A stretch of 64,000 nucleotides of DNA from Bathymodiolus brooksi (GCA_963680875.1 OY804583.1:37197982-37261981); one strand, 5' to 3'; shown: positions 8,494 to 17,726, counted from the stretch's first letter. Notes: generated by a model from the letters alone, not told the origin. Made by a program: numbers and translations.

Positions 8494-9126
8494 AGTGAAA
8501 ATAATGTTCGACCTGTTGTTAAAATGTCATAAGAAAAAGTTATGGCTTTCTTTATATAATTTGATTCTAATGGAAACAATCTTAAGTTATTTTTGTTTAA
8601 GCAGAAAGCAGTAAGGTACAGTCATCTATTAACAAAAGTCCAATAGCCTTAATGTTAAAGTTTGTTTTTCTATATAGAAGTTGTAATTAAGTTATTGATA
8701 TTTTCCAATTTGATTGCATTTTGATTTTAGCAGTTGAAACAAATAAAATATTTTTTTTTAAATCATAAAATTTGTTGCCCGCATTCTTTGTAAATGATGT
8801 TATCAGAGGTCAACAATTTACAAAGTCAAAAAAGACAGATATTTATCTTAGAAGTTTTTATGGAAAAATTAATAAGTAAAGGCACATACAACACGAAACA
8901 TTTATATGTAATGGAACTACACAATTTAATGTATGCAAGTAATTTTGTCCTATATAAAATACATAGATGCAGTCAGGAAACAGATGGCCACAATTTGTAC
9001 GGCAATATGTATGTGTGAAGCATAATATATCAGGAATTTTATCACTGCATTGTTTTTATAGCTAATGAAGGATGTATAAGATGTTTATTTATTTTCTTTT
9101 AGCTGTATACTACCTTCAAAAGACAT
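8494..9126. other. Non-coding, no feature recognised
   Basis: AT-rich intronic-type sequence. A 74-codon open frame at 8794-9018 has no recognisable motif and biased AT-rich codons; I do not accept it as a gene. Confidence 0.5.
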
Positions 9127-9133
9127 TTGGTAT

Positions 9134-9766
9134 TAGGTCATGTTAGGGGTCATATTTTCAATCGACCAATCAGCGACAACCCTACCAAAGTTTGCGGTGT
9201 AAAAATAGAGCACATGCGTAGAACTGTCATCCGATTGGTCAATATATGTATGCTCAAATGTCCTGCATATTATTGGATGGTCAAAGATGAACAAAAGGTT
9301 ACCTGGCATGACCCCATATGGGATGGGATGTTAGATAGCAGAGTGGTACCTCAAAAAAATTTAATAAACGTTATGGAGACGACATGAAATAGGACACAAT
9401 ATATTTGGGATAAAGAAACTTTTTTTTATAAAATATTATTATGAGTAGGAGCTTTGATTGAATTAGCATCTTCTCTTTGATAAATAGGGAGTTATGGTGG
9501 TGTTTAATGCCACTTTCAGCAATATTTCATTTATATCGTGGCAGTCAGTTTTATAAGTGGAGGAATCCGGAGAAAACCACTGACCTGTCACAATCACAAC
9601 CACGACAGCCCCCGCCCAATTATATTCAAGACAATTGAATGTATTAACCAATCAGACAGCAGCTCTTGGCATGTACTCACTTTCATGCATAAAGATTGAG
9701 AAGGTTGCAATCGATCACTGATGGGTTGGTTGAAAATATGGACCCTGACATGGAGTCATACTGGAT
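9134..9766. repeat. Imperfect inverted repeat of ~40 bp with 550-bp spacer
   Basis: The left arm (about 9138-9180, with gtcatattttcaatcgacca) is complementary to the right arm (about 9712-9760, with tggttgaaaatatggaccct) with scattered mismatches. The arms enclose a deleted SINE-A copy. This may be an unclassified inverted-repeat element; no clear target duplication was found. Confidence 0.5.
9495..9612 (-). repeat. SINE-A copy with internal deletion
   Basis: The SINE 3' part (tgtttaatgccactttcagc, then gtggcagtcagttttataag and accactgacctgtcaca) is joined directly to the 5' head (caaccacgacagccc). The whole tRNA-like A/B-box region and middle are missing. Confidence 0.7.
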
Positions 9767-10292
9767 GTCATTAGAAGTTAGTGTAATGCCAAAGACGAAA
9801 AAAGATACAACAAAGATATAATTAGCTATAGGCCTCTTGTTTCATTGATTTCAATTTATATATCTATGACTGAGAGTTATATTTGTATTGCTATTTTCCC
9901 AAAAAAATAAAATTAGAATGTGTTGCCTTTAAAAAAAAAAGGGGAGGGACATGTAAGACAAACTGTCATCAATTTTACAGATAAAAAGAACATTTTGTTT
10001 TGTCTAGTAGTCCCACACTTTCATTAAAAGACATTGAAAGTTATTTCTTACAAACTTTCAAATGTTTTAAAATTATATAGCCACAAAATATTAATTTGAC
10101 TTAGTAATGTGAAACTTTGATAACTTATTTTGAAAGTTGAATGAAGAATATTACATTATTGGTTGTAACTAGTATATCAACAGACACATTGCTAATTCAT
10201 GGAATGATTTCCTAAAAATATCATATCAATGAAATATTTGTATCATATTATCAAAAATAAAATTGAAAATTTATTCTTTTTCCACCCTTCAG
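9767..10292. other. KIF13 intron sequence, nothing recognised
   Basis: AT-rich, with short A and G runs (9930-9950). It ends in the pyrimidine tract tctttttccacccttcag that serves as acceptor for the exon at 10293. Confidence 0.5.
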
Positions 10293-10411
10293 CAGCCTCA
10301 CCAAAGTCTTTACTCAGTCCAATGGGTTCAAAGGTTAAACCAATGTCAACATTAGTGGAAGAACAGCATCACAGAGAGACCAAACCATTATTGAGAAGAG
10401 ATTCAGATGAG
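10293..10411 (+). CDS. KIF13B: KIF13-type kinesin, C-terminal-region exon
   Basis: The exon lies between acceptor tccacccttcag and donor GTGAAT. It encodes a Ser/Pro-rich basic segment including SPKSLLSPMGSKVKP, MSTLVEEQ and LLRRDSDE. The S-T-L-x-E-E and L-L-R-R motifs resemble the low-complexity tail between the kinesin-3 stalk and the CAP-Gly domain of KIF13 proteins, but the identification rests mainly on the CAP-Gly exons downstream. The first two bases complete a codon from an upstream exon outside the window, and the exon ends in phase 0, compatible with both 12788 and 13729. The motor, FHA and stalk exons are not in this window. Confidence 0.6.
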
Positions 10412-10466
10412 GTGAATATCAATTTATCATTAGTTAATGGTCTTTATGAGAAACCAGATATATAAA

Positions 10467-10660
10467 ATCTTCTCCTCTGAAACTGCTTGGCCAAATGAAC
10501 TTGAAGCGTAGTAGGAAGCATCTATAGAAGTTCCTCTATTAAATTTGCTCATTTCAATTTGATCCGTTAACAAACATGGTCACCACAGGCGAACCTTGTT
10601 TCTGATTGGTCGATTTCTAAAAAAAATCTTCTCCTCTGAAGTCTGTGAAATTAAAAGCAG
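10467..10660 (+). repeat. Fragments of the AGCTCACC dispersed repeat
   Basis: The block atcttctcctctgaaactgc with tggccaaatgaact aligns with 15638-15670 of the larger copy at 15571-16385. A second short piece (aaaatcttctcctctgaagt) recurs at 10622. Only fragments remain. Confidence 0.55.
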
Positions 10661-10705
10661 CAATTTCTTTTTCGAGGAAATCGCCGTCCAAATCCATAAA
10701 TAATA

Positions 10706-11352
10706 ATACCCCGCTCCCCGAAGGGGGAGGGGGTATACTGTTTTACCTCTGTCCGTCTTTCCGTCTGTCCAAGATATTTTTCGTCGCATTTTTCTCAGTA
10801 ACTGTTGATGGCAGAAATCTGATATTTGGTCACAAGCATCATATAGGTATATCATATCGTGGGTAGCGTTTTTGGACCCGTCAGATTCCTACTTCCTGTT
10901 TGCCGACTTAGTTGGTTTTTATACACATTGAACATATATGCACATTTTTCGTCACATTTTTCTAAGCAACTATTGATGGCAGAAATCTGATATTTGGTCA
11001 CAAGCTTCATATAGGTACCCCATATCGTGGGAAGCGTTTTTGAACCCATCAGATTCCTACTTCCTGTTTGCCGACTTTGTTGATTTTATACACATTGAAC
11101 ATATATGCTCATTGTTCGTCGCATTTTTCTCAGCAACTATTGATGGCATAAATCTGATATTTGGTCACAAGCTTCATATAGGTACCCCATATCGTGGGAA
11201 GCGTTTTTGGACCCATCAGATTCCTACTTCCTGTTTGCCGATTTTGTTGATTTTTATACACATTTAACATACATTTGTATATGCACAATTTTCGTCGCAT
11301 TTTTCTTCGTCAGATTCCTACTTCCTGTTTGCCGAAGAGCGGGGGTATCATA
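10706..11352. mobile_element. Non-autonomous element with ATACCCCGCTC ends and 169-bp internal repeats
   Basis: The left end reads ataccccgctccccgaag; the right end is gccgaagagcgggggtat, its approximate reverse complement. Inside, a 168-169-bp unit (cgtcgcatttttctcagcaa, tctgatatttggtcacaagc, cagattcctacttcctgttt) is repeated: the last block lies at 10880, 11049, 11217 and, truncated, 11311. No coding capacity. Class undetermined; a MITE or other short inverted-repeat element is likely. Confidence 0.65.
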
Positions 11353-11409
11353 GGTGAGCATTAGCTCACAGTTCATCTTGTTAACCAATGATTTAAATTT
11401 AATTAAAAA

Positions 11410-11597
11410 CGTTTTTGGCACAGACTGTTAGTGGGTAATGTTTTTTGGCACAGACTGTTAGTGGGTAATGATTTTTGGCACAGACTGTTAGTGGGTAATG
11501 TTTTTTGGCACAGAATGTTAGTGGGTAATGTTTTTTGGCACAGACTGTTAGTGGGTAATGTTTTTTGGCACAGACTGTTAGTGGGTAATGTTTTTGG
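11410..11597. repeat. 30-bp minisatellite, about six copies
   Basis: Almost identical copies of a 30-bp unit containing ttggcacagactgttagtgg. Since 30 is divisible by three, several overlapping open frames appear on both strands; none is likely to be a gene. Confidence 0.95.
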
Positions 11598-12552
11598 AGA
11601 GTGCCACACTTCCTGCACGTAGATTTCGTAAAAGAGTAGGCACATTGTAGCGCTACAGAGTACTTAATTTTTCGTCCAAACCCAACTCTCCAATATTGTT
11701 GCGGGTTTGCAGATTTTTTGTATCCAATAATTTGATATTGTGAGTGCAAAAATCAAATATTTTATTGAAAAAATGATTACGAAATATTTGGGGGAAAAAA
11801 AGAAAATCCAACATTTATAAATGTAATATGTTTTATTGGTAGTAGGTTTCCCTTCAAATAATAAGATTTTCTCATCATGTGTGACATTCAATGAATTGGT
11901 ACACACACACACACGTGTGAAGATTTAATTTTATGATTCTGGCACACACGTTTTTCAGAAGATAGTGATTTTAATTCTAACAAAGATTATCGTGAAGTCA
12001 CAAAACCTCAGTCTCACTTCATATAAACATTAATGTCGAGTCATATTACTAGTTGGACTTCAACTTGATTTCAACTATTTTCCTCTGACAAAGATATTCC
12101 GAAAGTTGCAGGGCACGGTCAGAACAGTTGAAAAAAGGGTGTAGATGGCTTCAGCTATTTTCGTTGATTTTCAGTTATGTTATTTTCTAATCAGAACCAT
12201 CTCTGTTATATGATATATCAGAGTTCTCCCCCTTCTTTTGTGGTATGAAAGATTGAAAATATTTGTCATAAGTGTGTCAAGGTTGGAGCCATCAAGACAA
12301 CATGACAACCTTTTAATTAATTAGAGCACAGGCGCTCGTGGCACTGACAACCCTCTTTTTTCTAACTTTTTGTTTACAAATTTATTTTCAATCAAATTTC
12401 TTTATTTCTTTATTATTTCATCTCTTTTTCCTTATTTTAACTTGTTCTTGTCAATATTCATACAATCTTATGTTAACATCAAATTGCATGTGTCGACCTA
12501 TATAGGGTCAGAAAAGTTCCAAACATTTAAACATTTAAATATGGAACTTTTT
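11598..12552. other. KIF13 intron, nothing recognised
   Basis: AT-rich. A short AC microsatellite lies at 11900-11915. No splice-flanked coding segment was seen. Confidence 0.5.
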
Positions 12553-12739
12553 AGCAACAATCCGAATAATATGTTGAGAATGGAATGTCTTACCTGTCCA
12601 CTCTTTGTTTTTGTTAGCTAGAATTATTGTTTTGGTCTTGCACAAAGCACACATCATAATCACTCATGAAAAATTTTACTTGTTTTTGCCATGATAAAGC
12701 TATAGAAAATAGTGATGAATAAATCCATAATTAATTAAG
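12553..12739 (+). repeat. SINE-B-related segment, second copy of 8331-8493
   Basis: Shares a ~170-bp block with 8331-8493 (taatatgttgagaatgga, gtcttacctgtccactcttt, acaaagcacacatcataatc) at roughly 90% identity, including the same minisatellite-type unit once. The shared part stops near ataaat in both copies. Confidence 0.8.
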
Positions 12740-12787
12740 CAATGATTTAAATTTAATAAAAACGTAGATGTAAAATTTACTTCACAG

Positions 12788-12883
12788 GACACGTTTCTGG
12801 AATCACCTTCATCACCTACACCCAAAAGTCAAAAGATTGAAAAACTAAATAATTTTAAAATCCTTGATAGCAATAAAGCTTAA
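12788..12883 (+). CDS. KIF13B: KIF13 exon with in-frame stop: possible alternative last exon
   Basis: The acceptor tttacttcacag precedes 12788. Read in phase 0 from the previous exon, it gives DTFLESPSSPTPKSQKIEKL and a short tail, then TAA at 12881-12883. No in-phase GT donor is visible before the stop. AATAAA at 12872-12877 overlaps the end of the frame and a T-rich stretch follows (12886-12905), so it could be a self-contained terminal exon giving a kinesin without CAP-Gly. The S-P-T-P-K-S content suits a phosphorylatable tail. Alternatives are an exon whose donor is mutated, or a fortuitous frame. Confidence 0.5.
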   Translation, partial: DTFLESPSSPTPKSQKIEKLNNFKILDSNKA

Positions 12884-12977
12884 TCCTTTTCTCCTTTTTT
12901 CTTCTTCTAACCTTCCCACTTTGGAAAATTGTTATGCACAATATATAAATGTATGAATATTGTATTTACAACATTTT
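12884..12977. other. T-rich intron start after possible terminal exon
   Basis: A pyrimidine-rich stretch (12886-12912) follows the AATAAA and could act as the downstream element of a poly(A) site. Nothing else is recognised. Confidence 0.3.
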
Positions 12978-13107
12978 GTTTTCGGAATAGACAGATGTTC
13001 AGTTTATACAGGTGAATTGAACAAAGATTTCCTGCATTTGGACTTTTTAAGTTCTGCTTATACAGGATACCAGTTTATTCAGGTTTGGTGCAGACAGATT
13101 TTCACTG
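12978..13107. mobile_element. Degenerate copy of the CAGTGAAA MITE
   Basis: The blocks agtttatacaggtgaattga, agttctgcttatacagg, agtttattcaggtttgg and cagacagattttcactgaa match in order the intact relatives at 17721-18111 and 20121-20272. The left terminus is eroded. Confidence 0.55.
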
Positions 13108-13360
13108 AATTTTCTGGATTCGTAGTCATACAGAGTATAAGTTTCATACTTGTACTCCACAATCGTCCAATGAGAACATTGTATTTATTGGATGTTCTGA
13201 TCTGATGATTTGGGAGGATGAGAACAACATTTGTACTTGTTAGTACCATGACCAAAATGTCTGATGTATAAAACTCTCCAAAGCAGAAATAAAACATGTC
13301 AGCAAATTATTACAGTATGCATAGTTCAAAAACTAGTTTCTGTATTTCTTATAAACTGCA

Positions 13361-13708
13361 TCTGTGGTGCAATGGTTAGCATGATCACCTCGAGTTCGAT
13401 AGATCGTGGGTTCGAGCCCTGGTTTGATCAAACCAAAGACTATAAAATTGGTATTTGTTGCTTCTTCCCTAAGCATGCAGTATTAAGGAGTAAGAGCAAA
13501 GACTAGTTGGCTCGGAATCTGGATATTGTGTTCAAGTGGGGCGACATGTCTATCCGCAGGCTGTTGTTTGAGGGAGTAAGCCGTTATAAAATTCAACTAA
13601 GCAGGTTGGTCTAGTACAAATCGGATTTCATTGAAAATTAACTTGTTCTCGCCATTATGTAGTTGAAAAATTGCTGAGCTGGTGTTAAATAACAATCACT
13701 CACTCACT
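13361..13708 (+). repeat. SINE-B, most complete copy with tRNA-like head
   Basis: The head (13361-13432) has an A-box-like segment ggtgcaatggttagc and a clear B box gggttcgagccct at 13408-13420, the internal RNA polymerase III promoter of tRNA-derived SINEs. The body follows (ggagtaagagcaaagacta, acttgttctcgccattatg) and the tail is caatcactcactcact. Other copies are at 7768, 12553, 15322, 24262 and 25540. It sits in the KIF13 intron just before the 13729 acceptor. Confidence 0.85.
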
Positions 13709-13728
13709 ATGGCTTATATGTTTTGTAG

Positions 13729-14720
13729 GATTTTGATGAAGGTGGTCTTTCTGATATCCAAAGAAAAAAATTGCAATCTGTGATAGAGCCTGAACCAAAT
13801 AGTGTCAGTTCTGATGATTTTCAGGAATTTGAATCATATCAGAGCCAACAACCACCAATGGAAGCAAATCCCTCCAATTCAACAGCCGAGGAAATTCCAC
13901 ATTCATCAACAAATGATAGTTTAGCGGAGATACAAGGAAATTTTTTTACTCCTAGTTTAGTTTCTAGTGGCTATGGATCACAAGCTGTATCTATGTTGAC
14001 CTTGTCCTCGGAAGATTCACTAAGTCTACGGAGTATAGAGGACAATGTTGAGGGACACAAAGACTCTAGAGGAAGTCAGAAAGGCAGTATTGAACAAACC
14101 AGTAGTTGTAGTGAAAGTGATGAAGATCATCAAGGTGTTTCAGATGTTTGTCATTCAGAGTCAGACGAGCGTTTAACTGAATATAATAATAGTAATGTAA
14201 TGGAAGCATCAGATTCAGATTCAAACAAAACTGTTTTATCACAAGAAAAAGTAGATAGTTCTGATAACAGAAAATACTAGTGTAGATAATAACTCTGTAG
14301 AAACCTCTAAGGCTACTGGCCTTGAAAAGGAATAAAATATGTCAGGTGCTTGTGCAATTACAAATAAAACTGTAGATGGCGTTGATCCTTACAGTGAGAC
14401 TGCAATGGAGGAATTAGAAAAATTAGGATTTGATGAGGAAGAGGAAGACATTACAGAAGATAAAAATGGTGCATCAGAAATTGAACTTTTTATTTTAGAG
14501 GAAAATGATACGAAAATGGCTCTTGATAAAAATAGGACTACAAATAAATTGATATCCAATAAGAGTTATACCCCGCCAAGTACTTTAGGAAAGGCAAAAG
14601 GTGTTGTGAAGCGACCCCAACGGCCATTGTCGTGTATCCTTCCAGCAGAACAAAGCATAATAGAAGAAAGTATGAAGAGAAATAGTTTAGATTTACACAT
14701 GTCTGATGGGGAAGAAATAG
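13729..14720 (+). CDS. KIF13B: KIF13 long tail exon (frame interrupted)
   Basis: The acceptor is tatgttttgtag; the donor is GTTTGT at 14721. The exon encodes a long Ser/Glu/Asp-rich region, with no folded domain recognised, that includes EPEPNSVSSDDFQEFES, a VKRPQRPLSC block and NSLDLHMSDGEEI. The first frame (from 13729) meets TAG at 14278-14280. The second, one base further, is open from 14255, meets TAA at 14333-14335, then is open to the donor. The switch can be placed at the A4 run 14271-14274 (one extra base). The donor leaves phase 1, and the next exon begins AA, completing GAA, so the second frame is the correct one at the 3' end. Lesions may be real or sequencing errors. Confidence 0.65.
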
Positions 14721-15285
14721 GTTTGTAATTTATATTTACACATGTCTGATGAGGAAGAAATAGGTTTGTAATTTAGATTTACACATATCTGATGAGGAAG
14801 AAATAGGTTTGTAATTTAGATTTACACATGTCTGGTGAGGAAGAAATAGGTTTGTAATTTATATTTACACATGTCTGGTGAGGAAGAAATAGGTTTGTAA
14901 TTTAGATTTACACATGTTTGATGAGGAAGAAATAGGTTTGTAATTTAGATTTACACATGTCTGGTGAGGAAGAAATAGGTTTGTAATTTAGATTTACACA
15001 TGTCTGGTGAGGAAGAAATAGGTTTGTAATTTAGATTTACACATGTCTGATGAGTAAGAAATAGGTTTGTTATTTAGATTTACATGTGTCTGATATGGAA
15101 GAAATATGGCACCCCACCCAAAAATCTATGGAATTTATATATTTAATAATAAGCATATTAATTTAATGATTTTGATCATTCAGGATTAGGGTTTGGGTAA
15201 TTATTCTATTTTTGGGTGGCGGTGCCATTTGTAATTTAGATCTACAAATGTTTGATGTGGAAGAAATAGGTGTGTAATTTATTTA
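14688..15285. repeat. 43-bp minisatellite that copies the exon end and splice donor
   Basis: The first unit is the end of the KIF13 exon (acacatgtctgatggggaag) plus the donor and first intron bases (aaataggtttgtaattta). The unit then repeats about nine times to 15105, and once more in degraded form after a MITE (15229-15285). Each copy carries gaagaaatag followed by GTTTGT, a duplicate 5' splice site. Confidence 0.92.
15106..15228. mobile_element. Short MITE with ATGGCACC ends
   Basis: Inverted ends ATGGCACCCCACCCAAAAAT and ATTTTTGGGTGGCGGTGCCAT (read on the same strand) pair over about 20 bases with one mismatch. It is 123 bp and non-coding. It interrupts the 43-bp minisatellite, so it is younger than the array. 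Confidence 0.75.
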
Positions 15286-15321
15286 ATTTTTTTTTTAAGT
15301 AAGTAAGGACCTATATTCAAA

Positions 15322-15500
15322 ATTAACTGCTTCGGTGGTGTAATGGTTAGCAGCATGCTCTGGAGCCATGCTCTGACTAATCCAAAGGCTACACAATTTA
15401 TATTTTCTGCTTCACTGCTAAGTAGCATTAAGAAGGAAGAGCAAAGACTGCTTAGATTAAAGTCAGAATAATTTGTCTTTGAGTGGAGCAAATATTTTAT
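15322..15500 (+). repeat. SINE-B copy, 3'-truncated
   Basis: The head gcttcggtggtgtaatggtt followed by agcagcatgctc retains the A-box region, but the B box is deleted. The body (ctgcttcactgctaagtagc, then agcaaagactgctt) aligns with 13440-13520 and stops near 15500. Confidence 0.75.
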
Positions 15501-15570
15501 GCATATTCCGGACGAGTTTAGAAAAAATAATTTTTTTTAATAATGAATGTAAAAAAATGGAGAAACTCAT

Positions 15571-16385
15571 TTTTAGCTCACCAGGTGAGCTATTGCCATC
15601 ACTTGGCGTCCATCGTACGTCGTAAACTTTTTCAAAGATCTTCTCCTCTGAAACTACTAGACCAATTGGAACCAAACTTGGTCTTAATCATCACTAAGGT
15701 GTCTAGTTTCAAAATTGTGTCTGTTGATGCCGGGCACCAATCAATATGGCTGCTGTTACTAAAAATAAAACATATGGTAAAATTGCAGGTTTTGGGGTAA
15801 TAACTCAAAAAACGTTATTAATATCAGAAATCTGACAAGGGTAAAAATGAGCACAGCAAGATCTAACTACCCTGCAATTTTTAAGTAAATCCCATTACCC
15901 ATTTTGGAGTTATTGCCCTTTTTTCATCAAATGTTCTAGATTTTAATACTTTCATCTTATATCTCAAAAACTATTAGAGATAGAGGGAAAGTTTAAACTG
16001 CAAAAATGTTCAGCATTTCGAGATCTACAAAAAAGTTCCACATTTGAAAATGTCTGACAACTGTGTGAAGAGTTATTCCTCTTGAAATGCATTTTTTGTT
16101 GACTTTCACTGCTTTTAGTTACTCAAATAATCAAAGGGAAGCAACTTTATTACAAAATGTGAAGTAACAAAAGCTAAATTTTGAGAATGATTGACATTTA
16201 TGTTTTTTTACAGCAATGTTTATAACTTACATTAAAGGGGGAAACTCTGCCCAAATTATTTTGGAGAGGGGGTCTGCAATGATGAGGGCTACATTTGTTA
16301 TTTTTTGACCGACGTTATCAGGTTTTATTGATTGATGTTGTTATTATACCCAGGTGAGCTATACAGGCTACTGGGAGCCTCTAGT
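15571..16385. repeat. Dispersed AGCTCACC repeat, possibly Helitron-like
   Basis: It starts with a near-perfect palindrome (agctcaccaggtgagct) and the block attgccatcacttggcgtcc, seen again at 21410-21480, and contains cttctcctctgaaactacta. The 3' end carries ggtgagctatacaggct, a short hairpin (aggct/agcct around 16365-16380), then CTAG and a T run. A hairpin followed by CTRR suggests a non-autonomous Helitron end, but the 5' end is not a clean TC start. I recall similar repeats as abundant in molluscan DNA. Confidence 0.6.
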
Positions 16386-16444
16386 TTTTATTGATATTTA
16401 AGTAAAAGTGATATTTATTTTTTTTTCTTTTTCTATTGATATAG

Positions 16445-16660
16445 AAGACTGTGACGATTCTATGAGTACCTGTTCTTTCGGTAGTCGTGCAGACCTGGAC
16501 AGATTACAAGAAGTTCCTATTCCGTCATGGATCATCATTGGTGAAAGTGTTATTGTCACACCTTCCAAAGGTTCACAGAAAACAGGAGTGGTACAGTTTG
16601 TAGGATCGGTTGAATTTGCAGCTGGGCCATGGGTTGGCATAGAACTTGATTTGCCAGAAG
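16445..16660 (+). CDS. KIF13B: KIF13 exon: CAP-Gly domain, first half
   Basis: The acceptor is ctattgatatag; the donor GTGATT follows 16660. After an acidic linker (EDCDDSMSTCSF) it encodes VPIPSWIIIGESVIV, KTGVVQFVGSVEFA and GPWVGIELDLPEG. This is the first half of a CAP-Gly fold: the G-x-V strand, the F-x-G turn and the conserved W-V-G-I-E-L-D. Among kinesins this module marks KIF13B and fly Khc-73, where it contacts microtubule or EB-type C-terminal tails. CLIP or CEP350 CAP-Gly domains fit less well because the residues after the domain (next exon) match KIF13. The phase on both sides agrees with the adjacent exons. No lesion. Confidence 0.85.
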
Positions 16661-17346
16661 GTGATTATTAAATTACTAATGTCAAGTTGCCATGGAAACC
16701 GTTTGAAAAGAGTTTGAAGATAACAAAGCAGCAATCAGAATCTATAAATTGAAGAAAGACAGACTACACAATGGCCAAAAGTAAAATGACAACGATCTAC
16801 AAATCACTACAAAGAAAGCTAAAGATTGAGTAACACGAACCCGCTGAAAACCAAGGCTGAACTCAGGTGCTTTGGAAGGGTAAGCAGTTTCTGCTCCACT
16901 AATGCCACCCATCGTGTAGTTCTTGTGTAACGCTTAACCAAGTTATGGTGGCGATCGTAAAATTTTTGAAATGATGACTTCAACTTGATGTTATTTCTTA
17001 CTTGTATCTACTAAGAAATTGGGCTTTTGTCATAATGTTATAAGCGGTTTGGTTTGGTTTTGTGCCACTTTTAACAATAATTCAGTTATATGGTAGCGGT
17101 CAGTTTTGTTGGTGGAGGAAACTGGAATACCACTAACCTGTTGCAAGTCACTGACAAACTTTATCACATAATGTTTTATCGAGTACACTTTGCCATGAAC
17201 AGGATTCGAACTCACAAATTTATTGGTACTAGGCACTGATTGCACAGGTAGCTGTAAATCCAACTACCATACGATCAAGACCACGACGGCTCTCATTGTG
17301 TTATATACGTAGGTAATTATTATCTGTCATATATTTCTTTATACAG
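16661..17346. other. Intron within the CAP-Gly domain
   Basis: GT-AG intron, phase 1, with a SINE-A copy (17040-17295) in reverse orientation. Apart from that, no feature was recognised. Confidence 0.75.
17040..17295 (-). repeat. SINE-A, most complete copy with A and B boxes
   Basis: On the minus strand it starts gagccgtcgtggtcttgatc, has an A-box-like tatggtagttgga and a B box gagttcgaatcctg, then the body shared with 6654-6802 and the 3' part with ccactttt-type sequence. This is the best local reference for the head from which the satellite monomer derives. Confidence 0.85.
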
Positions 17347-17605
17347 GAAAAAATGACGGGTCAGTAAATGGAATCCGATACTTCAAATGTAGGCCAAGAC
17401 ACGCGTTTTTGTACGACATGACAAACTTATAATGGACAAGAAAAGAAGAGGGTCTCGAAAGAGGGCTAGTACAGATTCCAAACGTCACAGTATGGGAAAC
17501 ATGCAGAACCGATCTCCTGCGTCAGCAAACCCTTCTAAAAACCTGCATGCAGGGAATTCTGGGAACTTTATGAAATCAACCAACTCTAGTAGTGCTAAGA
17601 GGACA
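17347..17605 (+). CDS. KIF13B: KIF13 exon: CAP-Gly domain second half and basic tail (one-base frameshift)
   Basis: The acceptor is tttctttatacag. With the G carried over it gives GKNDGSVNGIRYFKCRPRH, including the CAP-Gly signature G-K-N-D-G-S. The frame then shifts at 17400-17405: unshifted, it stops at TAA 17430-17432; shifted by one base it reads VFVRHDKLIMDKKRRGSRKR, the expected end of the domain plus a basic tail with HSMGNMQNRSPASANPS. A single missing G would explain this. The 3' end is uncertain: either a GT donor at 17606, or the frame runs to a stop at 17714-17716. Confidence 0.8.
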
Positions 17606-17675
17606 GTACGATTATTTTTCAGTCATTTACGAATTCACAGAAATTTACTTTTAAGATTTTACATATTTTCCTCAG

Positions 17676-17726
17676 ATGAAAAGGGAGCATGTAAGCTTGG
17701 CGAGATATGTTTATGAAATACAGTGA
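17676..17726 (+). CDS. Possible last KIF13 exon after a 70-bp intron
   Basis: GTACGA at 17606 and tacatattttcctcag ending at 17675 would define a short intron; phase 0 continues with MKREHVSLARYVYEIQ, then TGA at 17724-17726. The stop lies in the first bases of a MITE, so if real the gene now ends in transposon sequence. I do not recognise the peptide; low confidence. Confidence 0.25.
   Translation: MKREHVSLARYVYEIQ

Noticed and set aside
8794..9018. 74-codon open frame
   Set aside because: AT-rich composition, no motif, in intronic-type sequence.
9127..9387. 86-codon open frame
   Set aside because: Part of an inverted-repeat region, no domain, no splice or start context.
10706..11352. LINE or LTR element
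   Set aside because: No reverse transcriptase, integrase or long terminal repeat was seen; only short inverted ends and tandem units.
11399..11749. Overlapping open frames on both strands
   Set aside because: A 30-bp repeat without stops opens several frames at once; no recognisable protein.
13361..13432. Possible tRNA gene
   Set aside because: A and B boxes are present, but the segment continues into a SINE body repeated elsewhere and I see no matching acceptor stem; it is a SINE head.
15571..16385. Confident Helitron call
   Set aside because: A hairpin and CTAG at the 3' end fit, but the 5' end is not a clean TC start and no Rep/helicase is present; left as possible only.
13729..17605. 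Processed KIF13 pseudogene
   Set aside because: Introns with GT-AG borders and matching phases are retained, so it is not a retrocopy.
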